Shown here piece by piece: positions 1 to 9,132 of a stretch of DNA of 64,000 bases. Numbering within the stretch: position 1 is the first letter of the stretch; each line of letters starts with the position of its first letter. The position numbers and the translations under genes are program-made. The DNA is from Rhizobium sp. 007 (GTDB lineage Bacteria > Pseudomonadota > Alphaproteobacteria > Rhizobiales > Rhizobiaceae), in contig NZ_CP064187.1 of assembly GCF_015353075.1 (NCBI RefSeq), positions 124,001 to 188,000 on the forward strand. The letters are read 5' to 3'. The notes under the pieces are model-generated. The model was not told where the DNA came from, did not search any database, and saw nothing but the letters and a program-made list of their open reading frames with translations.

Positions 1-1392
1 CCGGTCGGGGTCGAGTTCGGCGCACAGCTTCGGGAGCAGATCGAGATAATAGCCAAGCCCCCAGGTAACGCCCTCCTTGATGATCGGCCGCCAGCCCCAC
101 TCGTCGAAGCCCCAGATATTCTCATTGTTGCCATTCCAGACGATGAGCGAAGCATGTGACATCAGCCGGACGACATTGTCACGTACCTCGGCTTCCACTT
201 CGCTACGAAGCGGCTCTTCCTCCGGATAGGCAGCACAGGCAAAGAGGAAGTCTTGCCAGACCAGCATCCCGGCGCGGTCGCACGCCTCGTAGAATCCATC
301 GCGCTCGAAAATGCCGCCGCCCCAGACGCGCAGCATATTGATGTTTGCTGCCTTCGCCTCGGCGATGCGCGAGACATAGCCGTCCGAAGTCACACGCGAG
401 GGGAAGCAATCGTCGGGAATCCAGTTCGCGCCGCAGATGAAAAGCGGCACCTCGTTGACGATGAAAGTGAAGGCTGAGCCATGTGCGTCCGGCGCAGTAT
501 CTAGCCGGACAGAGCGAAAGCCGATCGCCTTGGAATAGCTATCGAGTAAGTCATCGTTTACGCTATCGCGCAACTCGATCTTCAGCGGATAGAGTGGCTG
601 GGCGCCGAGATGATGCGGCCACCAAAGCTGCGGCGATGGAACGCGGATATCGAAGCTGACCTCTCCGGCATCTTCCGCAATCTCGACCGTATGAAATACG
701 CCCGCAATCTCGGCGACGATCCTGCATGCACCCGATGCGCCATGCTGCGTCAGCTTGGCATGGACCTTCACCAGGCCATCGCCCCCTGCAAGCGTCGCCG
801 ATACCCGGGTCTCGAGGAGCCGTGCCCGATCCCAGCTTTCCAGCCGCACCGGCTTCCATATCCCCGCAGTCACCAAGGTCGGCCCCCAGTCCCAGCCGAA
901 ATTGCAGGCCATCTTGCGCATCAGGTTGCCGGGCCCGGGATAATTGTTGGGCCGGTAGCCGTAACGCTTCTCCATCTCCGCACCGTGGGCATAGGCGGAA
1001 TGGAAGGTGACGCTGAGTTCGTTGACGCCGGCCTTCAGCAACGCTGAAACATCGAAGCGGTAGGTGCGATGCTGGTTGAAGGTTCGCGCCACCTCCTCGC
1101 CGTTCAGTCGGATCGTCGCGATCGTATCCAACCCGTCGAAAACCAGCTCATGAACTTTGCGTTCATCAGGGGCGGCTTCGAAGCTGCAGCGATAGGTCCA
1201 TTCCGTTCTGCCGATCCAGTCGTTGCTGATCTCGTTGACGTCGAGATAGGGGTCGGGGATCAGCCGGTTTGCCAGAAGGTCGAGATGCACACAGCCGGGA
1301 ACGGCTGCGGGAATGAATTCGGGCAGTCCGGGATGCCCTGTATCGTTGCAGGAGAGCGTCCAGCCGCTGTGAAGTTCGGCTTTTTCGATCAT
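1..1392 (-). CDS. Beta-mannosidase-like glycoside hydrolase, family GH2 (3' part outside window)
   Basis: The reading frame is open from the ATG at 1392 down to base 1, giving the first 464 residues; family members usually have about 820-860, so the C-terminal half is missing. The N-terminal half shows the GH2 sugar-binding and immunoglobulin-like layout (RTEWTYRCSF near residue 63, FDGLDTIATIRLNG, and MACNFGWDWGP). The motif WNGNNEN lies close to the left edge and supplies the acid/base glutamate of the family, about residue 424. The family hydrolyses terminal beta-mannosides, usually in the cytoplasm. It starts 10 bp after the glyoxalase-like gene on the same strand and may be the last gene of that transcription unit. 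Confidence 0.85.
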   Translation of the reverse strand, partial: MIEKAELHSGWTLSCNDTGHPGLPEFIPAAVPGCVHLDLLANRLIPDPYLDVNEISNDWIGRTEWTYRCSFEAAPDERKVHELVFDGLDTIATIRLNGEEVARTFNQHRTYRFDVSALLKAGVNELSVTFHSAYAHGAEMEKRYGYRPNNYPGPGNLMRKMACNFGWDWGPTLVTAGIWKPVRLESWDRARLLETRVSATLAGGDGLVKVHAKLTQHGASGACRIVAEIAGVFHTVEIAEDAGEVSFDIRVPSPQLWWPHHLGAQPLYPLKIELRDSVNDDLLDSYSKAIGFRSVRLDTAPDAHGSAFTFIVNEVPLFICGANWIPDDCFPSRVTSDGYVSRIAEAKAANINMLRVWGGGIFERDGFYEACDRAGMLVWQDFLFACAAYPEEEPLRSEVEAEVRDNVVRLMSHASLIVWNGNNENIWGFDEWGWRPIIKEGVTWGLGYYLDLLPKLCAELDPDR

Positions 1393-1402
1393 GGGAGTGC
1401 TC

Positions 1403-1798
1403 TTACTGGAAACGACCGTGACGCTGCAGAACTTCGATCTTGTAGCCGTCGGGATCGGTGATGAAGAAGAAGAGGCCGAAGAGCTTGCCGTCGCGGTTGA
1501 GCTCGACAAGCTTGCCGGGGTTGAGGCCGGCTTTCGTCAATCGCTCGTGTTCGACGGCGACCTCATCGACCGAAACGGCGAGGTGACCATAGCCGTTGCC
1601 GAGGTCGTAGGATGCGGTACGGCCCTTGTTGATCGTCAGCTCCAGCTCGAATCCGGTCTCGGCATTGCTCATATAGATCAGCGTGAAGGTCTCGAAATCG
1701 ACCCGATCGGCGACTGTCAGCCCCAAGACCTTGCTGTAGAAATCGACGGAGCGCGCCTCGTCGAGTACGCGGATCATGGAGTGGATCATCTTTGCCAA
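1403..1798 (-). CDS. Glyoxalase I-like VOC protein
   Basis: A 131-residue protein with the two-module vicinal-oxygen-chelate fold of lactoylglutathione lyase. Candidate metal ligands match the glyoxalase I pattern: H6 (MIHSMIRV), E53 (ELELT), H72 (GYGHLAV) and E122 (YKIEVLQ). Glyoxalase I converts the methylglyoxal-glutathione adduct to lactoylglutathione in the cytoplasm. It lies 47 bp after the transporter permease gene and 10 bp before the beta-mannosidase, all on one strand. The ligand set supports glyoxalase I, but VOC proteins vary in substrate, so the exact reaction is an inference. Confidence 0.8.
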   Translation of the reverse strand: MAKMIHSMIRVLDEARSVDFYSKVLGLTVADRVDFETFTLIYMSNAETGFELELTINKGRTASYDLGNGYGHLAVSVDEVAVEHERLTKAGLNPGKLVELNRDGKLFGLFFFITDPDGYKIEVLQRHGRFQ

Positions 1799-1845
1799 GG
1801 CGGCCTCCCATTGCCGGTATTGCGGCAGCCTTGGTAGCTTTCCCG

Positions 1846-2595
1846 CTATGCGGGGCGCAAGCCTATTCTTTGCGTTATCGCGCTTTCGATGAGCCCCATT
1901 GCATCGTAGATCAGCACGGCCATCAGGCCGACGATGAGACCGCCTTGCAGGATGAAGGCTGTATTGTCGGAGATCAGGCCAGCGATGATGACCTCGCCAA
2001 GGCCCTTTGCCGCAACCGTCGAGCCGATCGTCGCCGTGCCGATATTGATGACGGTCGCGACCTTTAGTCCCTCAAGGATGAGCGGAAGCGCAAGCGGCAG
2101 CTCAACGCGCAAAAGCCGCTGTGTCGCATCCATCCCCATGCCGTCAGCGGCATCAAGAACGGACGGCGAAACCTGACGCAATCCGGAGACGGTATTCTCG
2201 AAGATCGGCAGCAGGCCATAGAGAAAGAGAGCGATCAGCGTCGGAGCGGCGCCGAAGCCTGTGGCCGGAACGGCAAGCGCCAGCACGGCGACCGGCGGGA
2301 AGGTCTGCCCGGCATTGGCGATCGCGCGTGAGAGCGGCAGGAAATCCTCGCCGCTTTTCCGCGTCACGAAGACGCCGGCCAGAACCGCCAGAATGGCACT
2401 GCCGACGATCGAGACGGCCACCAGTTGGAGGTGGCCGAAGGCAAGCGATGGCAGGCTGTTTTGCGTGTAGACCGGCGGCGCGTTGTTGCTGGTCAGTGGC
2501 ACCAGTATGAAGGAAAGCCACTCGGTCCTGAAAAGCAGGATCAGGAGTAGCCCCAGCGCTGTGAAACGAAAGAGGTTGGCGACGACAAGCTTCAT
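1846..2595 (-). CDS. Osmoprotectant-type ABC transporter permease (YehY/OpuCB-like)
   Basis: A 249-residue polytopic membrane protein. The start MKLVVANLF at 2595 is chosen because it overlaps the stop of the upstream ATPase gene as ATGA; a longer reading would run into the ATPase gene in another frame. The EAA-type cytoplasmic loop that docks the ATPase is visible (DAADGMGMDATQRLLRVELPL). The family forms the membrane channel for glycine betaine, choline or carnitine uptake. It is the fourth gene of a binding protein-permease-ATPase-permease operon, an arrangement typical of YehZYXW/OpuC systems. Confidence 0.88.
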   Translation of the reverse strand: MKLVVANLFRFTALGLLLILLFRTEWLSFILVPLTSNNAPPVYTQNSLPSLAFGHLQLVAVSIVGSAILAVLAGVFVTRKSGEDFLPLSRAIANAGQTFPPVAVLALAVPATGFGAAPTLIALFLYGLLPIFENTVSGLRQVSPSVLDAADGMGMDATQRLLRVELPLALPLILEGLKVATVINIGTATIGSTVAAKGLGEVIIAGLISDNTAFILQGGLIVGLMAVLIYDAMGLIESAITQRIGLRPA

Positions 2596-3536
2596 GCCTT
2601 GCGGCCCAGTTCGAGAAGCCGCGTCATGGAGATGGAGCCGACCGGAGCCCTGTCGGCATCTTGTACAGCTGCTTCCTCGACCCCTTGCCAGATCATTTCC
2701 GCGAGAGCGTCCCGAAGGCTGATCGATTGCGGCAGTGCGTAAGGCAGCCCTGTCTTGGCGGGCGCCATGCTTGCCTTGAGCGGCAGCAGCGACATCAGTT
2801 TCAAGGCCCTGTCGGAGGTACCGGTCAACTGTTGCACGAAGGGGTCGGCCGGTTCGGTCAGTATCTTTTCCGGCGTCGAGCATTGCAGCAGCCTGCCCTC
2901 GCTCATGACGGCGATCTGGTTGCCGAGGTGGAAGGCCTCGTCCATGTCGTGGGTCACGAGAATGACGGTCGTGCCGAACTGCTTCTGGATCGCCAGAAGA
3001 TCGTCCTGCGCCTTTCCGCGGATAACTGGATCGAGCGCACCAAAGGGCTCGTCCATCAGCAGTAGCTCTGGTTCGGCGGCGAGCGCGCGGGCTACACCGA
3101 CGCGTTGCTGCTGACCGCCGGAAAGCTGATGGGGGTATTTTTCGGCAAAACTTGCCGGATCGAGATTGAAGAGACCGAGGAGCTCGTCGACGCGCCCGGC
3201 GGTGCGCCCTGCGTCCCAGCCCAGCAGTTCCGGTACGGTTGCGATATTCTGCGCCACGGTCCGGTGCGGAAAGAGCCCATGACCCTGGATTGCGTAGCCG
3301 ATCTTGCGGCGGAGGTCTGTTGCCGGCACGTCCATGACATTCTGCCCGGCGACGAAGATCTGCCCTTCGGTGATCGGGACTAGCCGATTGATCATCCGCA
3401 TCAGCGTCGATTTGCCCGAACCGGACGTGCCGACGATGACGGTGATCGAACCCTTCTCGACACTCATCGAGACACCATCGACGACGGTTGCAGCGCCATA
3501 GCGTTTGGTGACGTTCCTGATCTCGATCATGGTCAT
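2592..3536 (-). CDS. Osmoprotectant-type ABC transporter ATPase (YehX/OpuCA-like)
   Basis: A 314-residue ABC ATPase with Walker A GTSGSGKST (residues 36-44), signature LSGGQ (138-142), Walker B LLLMDEP (158-164) and the H-loop histidine at about 196. Some 80 residues follow the nucleotide-binding domain and form a C-terminal regulatory extension. It powers import of quaternary-ammonium osmoprotectants in this family. It overlaps the preceding permease gene and the following permease gene by 4 bp each (ATGA), so the three are translationally coupled. Confidence 0.92.
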   Translation of the reverse strand: MTMIEIRNVTKRYGAATVVDGVSMSVEKGSITVIVGTSGSGKSTLMRMINRLVPITEGQIFVAGQNVMDVPATDLRRKIGYAIQGHGLFPHRTVAQNIATVPELLGWDAGRTAGRVDELLGLFNLDPASFAEKYPHQLSGGQQQRVGVARALAAEPELLLMDEPFGALDPVIRGKAQDDLLAIQKQFGTTVILVTHDMDEAFHLGNQIAVMSEGRLLQCSTPEKILTEPADPFVQQLTGTSDRALKLMSLLPLKASMAPAKTGLPYALPQSISLRDALAEMIWQGVEEAAVQDADRAPVGSISMTRLLELGRKA

Positions 3537-4699
3537 GCGGCCGATCCCCGTATGCTGTCTATGACCGCATCGAGGATGACGGCCGATGAAAAGGCGAAGA
3601 AGACGGTCGGCACGGCACCGAGCATGACGAGATCCATGGCGGTCTGCCCGAGGCCCTGGAAAATGAAGATGCCGAACCCGCCGCCGCCGATGAGCGCTGC
3701 GATCGTCACAAGGCCGATCGCCTGTACGAGCACGATGCGGATGCCGGTGAGAATGACCGGAAAGGCAAGCGGCATATCGATGCCGGTCAGGATTTGCCGG
3801 CGCGTCAGTCCCATGCCGGCGGCTGCATCCCGCACTGAAGGATCAACGCCCTCAAGACCGACGACCGTATTGGCTACGATCGGCAGCAAGGAATAGAGCA
3901 CGAGCGCGATCAGCGCCGGCGCCGTGCCAATCCCGCGGATGCCGAAGTCCGCTGCGAGCGGCACATGCGTTGCGATATAGCCGAGCGGCAGCATGAGGAT
4001 GCCGAAGAGCGCAAGGCTCGGGATGGTCTGGATCAGGCTGAGGCCCTGCAGCACGGCGGCGCGCAGCTTCGGTACCCAGAAACAGAAGATGCCGAGCGGC
4101 AAGCCGACGACGATCGCGATCGCAAGCGAACCGAGGGCAAGCAGCGAATGGGCGACCGCCTCGGACCAGAATTGAGCAGACCGCGTTGCGAACTCCTTCA
4201 TGATCGACAGGCTGTCGAGCAAGCCGGAAGAAAGGCAACCGGCCAAGAGCGCAGTGTAGCCGATCAGCGCGGCGACCCGCATCCACGGCGTCAGGCGGAC
4301 CTTGACGAGCGCATCCGAAATGATGAGACCGACGACGGCAAACAGCACCCAGAAACCGCCTCCCGGCGTCATGCGCGCCGCATTGCTGTTGGGTGGAGTA
4401 AAGGCCGCGGCAACGAGACCGATCGCCGCGACAAGTGCTGCCAGGCCAAGCGTCGCTATCGCAAGCCGCAACGGGGCGCTCTTTGCAAAGAGCGTAGCAA
4501 ATGCGGTGGCGACCAGCAGAATGGCTAGAATGATGATGGAAGGGTGGTCGAGAAGCTGCGTAAGCAGCATCGGCTTGCCGGAGGCAATGCGGTTTGCCTT
4601 CACATAGATGAAGGGCAAAAGGGCCGTGGCGATGATGCCGGCAGCCACGAGAACCACGCCGAGCCGATCCAATTTGCGGACCGCTAAGGTTTCTTCCAT
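3533..4699 (-). CDS. Osmoprotectant-type ABC transporter permease, long form (YehW-like)
   Basis: A 388-residue inner-membrane protein, longer than its partner permease because about 170 N-terminal residues add several extra membrane helices. The C-terminal half is the conserved transport domain, with the EAA-type loop DAAAGMGLTRRQILTGIDMP and a glycine-rich stretch ALIGGGGFG. Two unequal permeases around one ATPase are characteristic of YehW/YehY-type systems. It follows the binding-protein gene after a 61-bp gap that holds a strong hairpin, and overlaps the ATPase gene by 4 bp. Confidence 0.88.
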   Translation of the reverse strand: MEETLAVRKLDRLGVVLVAAGIIATALLPFIYVKANRIASGKPMLLTQLLDHPSIIILAILLVATAFATLFAKSAPLRLAIATLGLAALVAAIGLVAAAFTPPNSNAARMTPGGGFWVLFAVVGLIISDALVKVRLTPWMRVAALIGYTALLAGCLSSGLLDSLSIMKEFATRSAQFWSEAVAHSLLALGSLAIAIVVGLPLGIFCFWVPKLRAAVLQGLSLIQTIPSLALFGILMLPLGYIATHVPLAADFGIRGIGTAPALIALVLYSLLPIVANTVVGLEGVDPSVRDAAAGMGLTRRQILTGIDMPLAFPVILTGIRIVLVQAIGLVTIAALIGGGGFGIFIFQGLGQTAMDLVMLGAVPTVFFAFSSAVILDAVIDSIRGSAA

Positions 4700-4725
4700 C
4701 GATCCATCCTGTCTGGAAAGCAGCC

Positions 4726-4751
4726 GCTCCGCCCTGCGATGAGGGCGGAGC
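4726..4751 (-). terminator. Hairpin between binding-protein and permease genes
   Basis: A perfect inverted repeat of 10 bp (GCTCCGCCCT / AGGGCGGAGC) with a 6-base loop sits between the stop of the binding-protein gene (4761) and the start of the permease gene (4699). There is no clear U-tract, so it is more likely an mRNA 3'-end protector or partial terminator than a full stop. Such hairpins commonly keep binding-protein mRNA in excess over permease mRNA. Confidence 0.6.
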
Positions 4752-4760
4752 GTAAGGAGA

Positions 4761-5669
4761 TTACTTCAGGAAGCCCTTTTCCTTCAGAAAGGTTTCGGCA
4801 ACAGACTTTGCCGGCTCGCCCTCGACCTGGATCCTGGCGTTCAGCTTTCGCAGTTCGTCGGCCGTCAGGCTCTTGAAGATCGGAGCGAGGATTTCCTCGA
4901 TCTTCGGGTTCGCCTTCAGCACGTCCTCGCGGATGATCGGGGTCGGCGCGTAGACCTGCTGCACGCTCTTATCGTCTTCAAGGACGGTGAGTTCGGCCGC
5001 TTCGATTGCGCCGTCGGTGCCATAGACCATGGCGGTGTTGACGCCGTTCGTCTGGTCGGCGGCGGCCTTGATCGTCGCTGCCGTGTCGCCGCCGGAAAGG
5101 ACGACCATCTGGTCGGGCTTGAGTTGGAAGCCGTAGGTGGTCTGGAAGGCGGGAAGCGCACCGGCCGAGTTCACGAACTCGGCCGAAGCTGCAAGCTTTG
5201 CATCGCCGCCACCGGCCACCCATTTGCCGAAATCGGACATGGTCTTGAGGTTGTTCGGACCGGCGACATCGTTGCGAATGCCGAGCGCCCAGGTGTTGTT
5301 GGCAGGCGAGGGGGCCAGCCAGACGATCTTGTTGGCATCGTAGTCGAGCTTCTTGGCCATATCGTAGCCCTGCTCGAGATTCTTCCAGGCTGCATCATCG
5401 GCCTTGTTGAAGAAGAAGCCGGCATTACCGGTATATTCCGGATAGATATCGATTTCGCCGGCCGTGATCGCCTTGCGCACGACCGGCGTCGCTCCCAGTG
5501 CGATGCGATCCTGCGTCTTGATGCCGCTGGCTTCCAGCGCCAGCGCAATGACGTTGCCGAGCAGCGTGCCTTCCGTATCGATCTTCGACGAGACGACGAC
5601 GTCGGCAGCATGGGCCGCACCCGCAGCAAAAGCGGAAAGTGAGACGGCAAGCGCGAGTTTCTTGAGCAT
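4761..5669 (-). CDS. Periplasmic osmoprotectant-binding protein (OsmF/YehZ-like)
   Basis: A 302-residue exported protein. The signal peptide is clear: MLKK, a hydrophobic core, then cleavage after AHA near residue 21. The mature part has the OpuAC fold pattern (IDTEGTLLGNVIALALEASGI, IDIYPEYTGNAG, AMVYGTDGAIEAAELTVLEDD). It would capture glycine betaine or a related compound in the periplasm and hand it to the permeases encoded just downstream. It is the first gene of its operon, with about 370 bp upstream to the divergent regulator gene. The exact ligand cannot be read from the sequence. Confidence 0.88.
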   Translation of the reverse strand: MLKKLALAVSLSAFAAGAAHAADVVVSSKIDTEGTLLGNVIALALEASGIKTQDRIALGATPVVRKAITAGEIDIYPEYTGNAGFFFNKADDAAWKNLEQGYDMAKKLDYDANKIVWLAPSPANNTWALGIRNDVAGPNNLKTMSDFGKWVAGGGDAKLAASAEFVNSAGALPAFQTTYGFQLKPDQMVVLSGGDTAATIKAAADQTNGVNTAMVYGTDGAIEAAELTVLEDDKSVQQVYAPTPIIREDVLKANPKIEEILAPIFKSLTADELRKLNARIQVEGEPAKSVAETFLKEKGFLK

Positions 5670-6035
5670 GGAGTGTCCCCTTGGTTACACCGTTTGACCG
5701 TCGCGAGGGCTCGGCGGAACCTTCGCGCATGAAATCCGCCGGCCAAAGCGCATAAGCGATCATGCCGGACATACGAGCATCATGGAAATAGTGTGCGCTC
5801 TCGAAAAATCGATGCAACCCCTCTCCAGTATCTGCAGTCGCGGCGCGATTATGGCCGTGAAAGCATCACCGCGCGCGAAACTGCATTTCCTTTTGCAAGG
5901 CCGCGGCGGTTTGTTTTTGTCCCCTTGCGTGTTTCCGCAATCCTCCGGTGCTCTTTATCGGCTGTGCTGCCGCGCCCGGAATTGTTCTCGAAAAGACGAT
6001 AGCCCGGCAATTCCGGAACAGGGATATCTTTTTTC
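5670..6035. other. Divergent intergenic region
   Basis: A 366-bp gap between the transporter operon (leftward) and the LysR-like regulator (rightward). It must hold both promoters. I see no convincing coding sequence, RNA gene or strong repeat here. Confidence 0.5.
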
Positions 6036-7295
6036 GTGAACACATCATATCGTCCGGTTTTTCAGTCACTTCCGGAGAATGCCTTGCATCTCGGTGCCCT
6101 TTTTGTCGCCAGCCACGTTCTCTCCTCGGGTTCAGTTCGCGAAACCGCGCGGCGCTTCTCGCTCGCGGCCTCCACGGTATCGGCGGCGGTCAGCAATCTT
6201 GAGAGTGAGCTTGCGATCAAGTTGACCAAGCGCAGTTCCGGTGAACTCGTCAAACTGATCGCGAGCGGCAAGGTGCGTGACGCGCTGCGGCCCATCATGC
6301 ACGCGGTCGAGCAGCTTTATGAACTCGCCGGCGAACGCGCCGAAACCTTCGAAAGCTGGGCATCGCGCATTCCGGTCAAGCTCGTGACGATCGAGCGCTT
6401 TCTGGAGGTCGCGGATCAGGGCAGCATCAATCGTGCCGCCCGGCGTCTTCAGCTTGGCCAGCCGCAACTTTCATTGCAGATCGCCAACCTTGAGAAGTTC
6501 GTCGGTCATCAGCTTCTCGAACGTCAGGCGCAGGGCTCGACGCTGACCGAGAACGGAAGGCGGGTCTACGGCATCTTTTCGGCGGTGAGCCAGGCCTGGA
6601 ATGATCTCAAATCAGCGGCCGACGAACGCTATCGGCGTGCGGCGCGTTCGCTGCGTATCGGATCGATCATTCCGACGGGTGCGGAAAGCTGGGTTGCGCG
6701 CTGCCTGGGCGCTGTGGTGGCCGATTGGAATGCGGGGCGCAGCAAGAATGCCATTTCGCTGATCTCCATGACTGCCGATGATCTGCGGGAAGCCCTGAGA
6801 TCTGGCCGCATCGACGTGGCGATCCTGGATTCGGTGTTCGAGCTGGAAAGCTTCGGACATCGCGAACTCCTTCGCACCGATCTGGTGGCAATCGCGCCGC
6901 CGGGAAGTACGGGGCTGACTGTCGCCGATCTGGTGGCCGAGCATCCCATCTGCACGCCGAGCGAGCGAACCGGCCTGGGCGATGCCGCAACCGCACTGAG
7001 CCGCGAGCGGACCGTAAGCCGCCGCTTTCGCAACCAGGATATCATGGCGGCGGATTCACTGCCGGTGATCGTCGATCTCGTCGCGAACCACGGCTATGTC
7101 TCTTTCCTCGGACGCGTCAGCGCGTTGCCGATCGCCGATCGCGTCCGTATTGTCGAACTCGCAGAACACATCCCGATTTCCTATCATGTCGCCTTCAATC
7201 ATCGGAAAGCATCGGCGGATGCCTGCGCCATGATTTCTGCAGCCGTGCACAAGATCATCTCGGAGCCTGTCGCAAAAACCGCTGCTGTCGCCTAA
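6036..7295 (+). CDS. LysR-like transcription regulator with two N-terminal helix-turn-helix segments
   Basis: A 419-residue protein, about 110-120 longer than a standard LysR regulator. A first LysR-type helix-turn-helix lies near residues 18-62 (SSGSVRETARRFSLAAST...LESELAIKL). A second, more canonical one lies near 115-165 (FLEVADQGSINRAARRLQL...LEKFVGHQLLERQ). The last 230 residues have the periplasmic-binding-protein-like effector domain (RSLRIGSIIPTGAESW). It is divergent from the osmoprotectant operon and 32 bp upstream of cutC, so either could be its target. The effector is unknown. Confidence 0.82.
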   Translation: MNTSYRPVFQSLPENALHLGALFVASHVLSSGSVRETARRFSLAASTVSAAVSNLESELAIKLTKRSSGELVKLIASGKVRDALRPIMHAVEQLYELAGERAETFESWASRIPVKLVTIERFLEVADQGSINRAARRLQLGQPQLSLQIANLEKFVGHQLLERQAQGSTLTENGRRVYGIFSAVSQAWNDLKSAADERYRRAARSLRIGSIIPTGAESWVARCLGAVVADWNAGRSKNAISLISMTADDLREALRSGRIDVAILDSVFELESFGHRELLRTDLVAIAPPGSTGLTVADLVAEHPICTPSERTGLGDAATALSRERTVSRRFRNQDIMAADSLPVIVDLVANHGYVSFLGRVSALPIADRVRIVELAEHIPISYHVAFNHRKASADACAMISAAVHKIISEPVAKTAAVA

Positions 7296-7327
7296 AGAGG
7301 CTGTCGGCGGATGAAGGAGATTAGAAG

Positions 7328-8050
7328 ATGCCGGCTTTGCTGGAAGTGTGCGTGGACAGCCCGAAAGGCCTTGCTGCCGCAATCGAAGGCGGCGCGGGCC
7401 GTATCGAACTTTGCTCGGCGCTCGAGCTGGGCGGCCTGACGCCGGTCGCAGGTCTCATGAAAGCCGCAGCCTCAGCTGCGATCCCAGTCTACGCGATGAT
7501 CCGTCCGCATTCCGGGCCCTTCATCTTCGATGCAGCGGACGAGGATGTAATGCTGGCGGATATCGATGCCGTCCGCGCTTTCGGCCTCGCCGGCGTTGTC
7601 ATCGGCGCCAACCGCCCCGACGGAACGCTGGACATGCCGCTCATCCACCGCTTGAAAAAGCATGCTGCCGGTCTGGGCTCTACGCTGCATCGCGCCTTCG
7701 ACCTCGTGCCGGATGCCGATGTTGCGCTGGAGCAGGCCGTCGAGCTTGGCTGCGAACGCATCCTCACCTCCGGCTGCACACCGAAAGCGATGGACGGCCT
7801 CGAAACGCTGAAGCGTATCTCCGCAAAGGCCGCCGGCCGGATATCGGTCATGCCGGGCAGCGGCGTGCGCCCCGGCAATGTTGCGGAAATTCTGCGCGCA
7901 ACGGGCGCCCGCGAGATCCATGGCTCCTGCAGTTCGCCGGCAGCAAGCGTGGATCCGCGTGCCGTTTATTTCGGCTTCGAGACACCGGCCTCCAATCAAA
8001 CCGATGTCGCGGTCGTCCGGCAGATGCGCCAGGCGATCGACGCGGCTTAA
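7328..8050 (+). CDS. cutC: CutC family protein
   Basis: A 240-residue TIM-barrel protein with hallmark CutC stretches: LLEVCVDSPKGLAAAIEGGAGRIELC at the N-terminus, MIRPHSGPF, GANRPDGTLDMP, LHRAFDL, RILTSGCTP and MPGSGVRPGN. CutC was linked to copper homeostasis in E. coli, but its biochemical role remains uncertain. A good ribosome-binding site (AAGGAG) precedes the ATG. It follows the regulator gene after 32 bp on the same strand, and its 3' end overlaps the convergent dehydrogenase gene by 4 bp. Confidence 0.92.
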   Translation: MPALLEVCVDSPKGLAAAIEGGAGRIELCSALELGGLTPVAGLMKAAASAAIPVYAMIRPHSGPFIFDAADEDVMLADIDAVRAFGLAGVVIGANRPDGTLDMPLIHRLKKHAAGLGSTLHRAFDLVPDADVALEQAVELGCERILTSGCTPKAMDGLETLKRISAKAAGRISVMPGSGVRPGNVAEILRATGAREIHGSCSSPAASVDPRAVYFGFETPASNQTDVAVVRQMRQAIDAA

Positions 8051-9066
8051 GCGGCCACTTTGATGACGGCCTTGATGAGGCCGGTCTTTTCATGCGTCCA
8101 GCGGGGGAGGTCGCGCGGCGCGTCGGCAAGGGTCGTGCGGTGCGTGATCAGCTTGTCGACCGGTACCAGACCTTTGGCGATCGAATCCGCGACATGCTCG
8201 AAGTCGGCGCGCGTCGCATTGCGGCTGCCGATGACCGTCATTTCGCGCTTGTGGAATTCCGGGTCGGAAAAGCGGATGTCGTCCTTCACGACGCTAACCA
8301 GCACCAGCGCGCCGCCATGCGCCACGAAACTGAAAGCCTTCTCCATCGAAGGACCGTAGCCCGTCGCGTCGAACACGGCATCGAAGCCGTCGCCGTCCGT
8401 CTTCGCCTTCACGGCTTCCGCCGTTTCGTCATTGGCGACAATGCCGGAGACGAAGCCGAATCGCTCCGAAGCCATCTGCAACCGTTCGGCACTGGTGTCG
8501 AGCAGCGTTACGTCATGTCCGGCAATCCGTGAGAAGATTGCAGCCCCAAGCCCGATAGGACCTGCGCCGATGACCAGCGAGCGCGAGCCGGCGCGCGCCA
8601 TCGAACGTCGGACGGCGTGTGCGCCGATCGCCAGGAACTCGACGGTTGCTGCCGCCTCGAGGCTCAAGCCTTTCGCGGCATAGAGATTGCCGGCCGGAAC
8701 GGTGATCTCTTCGCAGAACGCTCCATCGGTGTGGACGCCGAGCACCTTGATACTCGTGCAGCAGTTCGGTTTGTCTTGCCGGCAGGCAATGCAGTTGCCG
8801 CAGGAAAGGTAAGGATTGACGATCACCGGCGTTCGGGCAGTCATCGTGACACCGTCACCCGCCTCGAGCACGGTTGCCGAGATTTCGTGGCCCATGACGC
8901 GCGGATATTCGAGGAAGGGGTGTTTGCCTTCGAAGATGTGATAGTCCGTGCCGCAAATGCCGACGTGGCTGACGGCAAGCCGGACCCAACCGGGGGCAGG
9001 CGTTCCGGGGGAGGGGTGCTCGACCATTTCGAGCACGCCGGGCTTCTGGCAAAGCACTGCTTTCAT
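8047..9066 (-). CDS. Zinc-dependent alcohol/sugar dehydrogenase (MDR family)
   Basis: A 339-residue medium-chain dehydrogenase starting at MKAVLCQKPG. Catalytic zinc ligands C38, H60 and E61 (GHE) and the structural-zinc cysteines near 89, 92, 95 and 103 are present, followed by the nucleotide-binding loop GAGPIGLGAA. Relatives oxidise L-idonate, galactonate, threonine or sugar alcohols with NAD. It lies 66 bp after the sugar ABC permease gene on the same strand, so it probably acts on the imported sugar or an intermediate. In an L-fucose pathway it could be an alternative dehydrogenase; the substrate is not determined. Confidence 0.85.
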   Translation of the reverse strand: MKAVLCQKPGVLEMVEHPSPGTPAPGWVRLAVSHVGICGTDYHIFEGKHPFLEYPRVMGHEISATVLEAGDGVTMTARTPVIVNPYLSCGNCIACRQDKPNCCTSIKVLGVHTDGAFCEEITVPAGNLYAAKGLSLEAAATVEFLAIGAHAVRRSMARAGSRSLVIGAGPIGLGAAIFSRIAGHDVTLLDTSAERLQMASERFGFVSGIVANDETAEAVKAKTDGDGFDAVFDATGYGPSMEKAFSFVAHGGALVLVSVVKDDIRFSDPEFHKREMTVIGSRNATRADFEHVADSIAKGLVPVDKLITHRTTLADAPRDLPRWTHEKTGLIKAVIKVAA

Positions 9067-9132
9067 GATGTGTCTCGCATTCAGAACATGAAGAAGCCGG
9101 TCCTGGACCGGCTTCACGATGTTTCTTCGATC

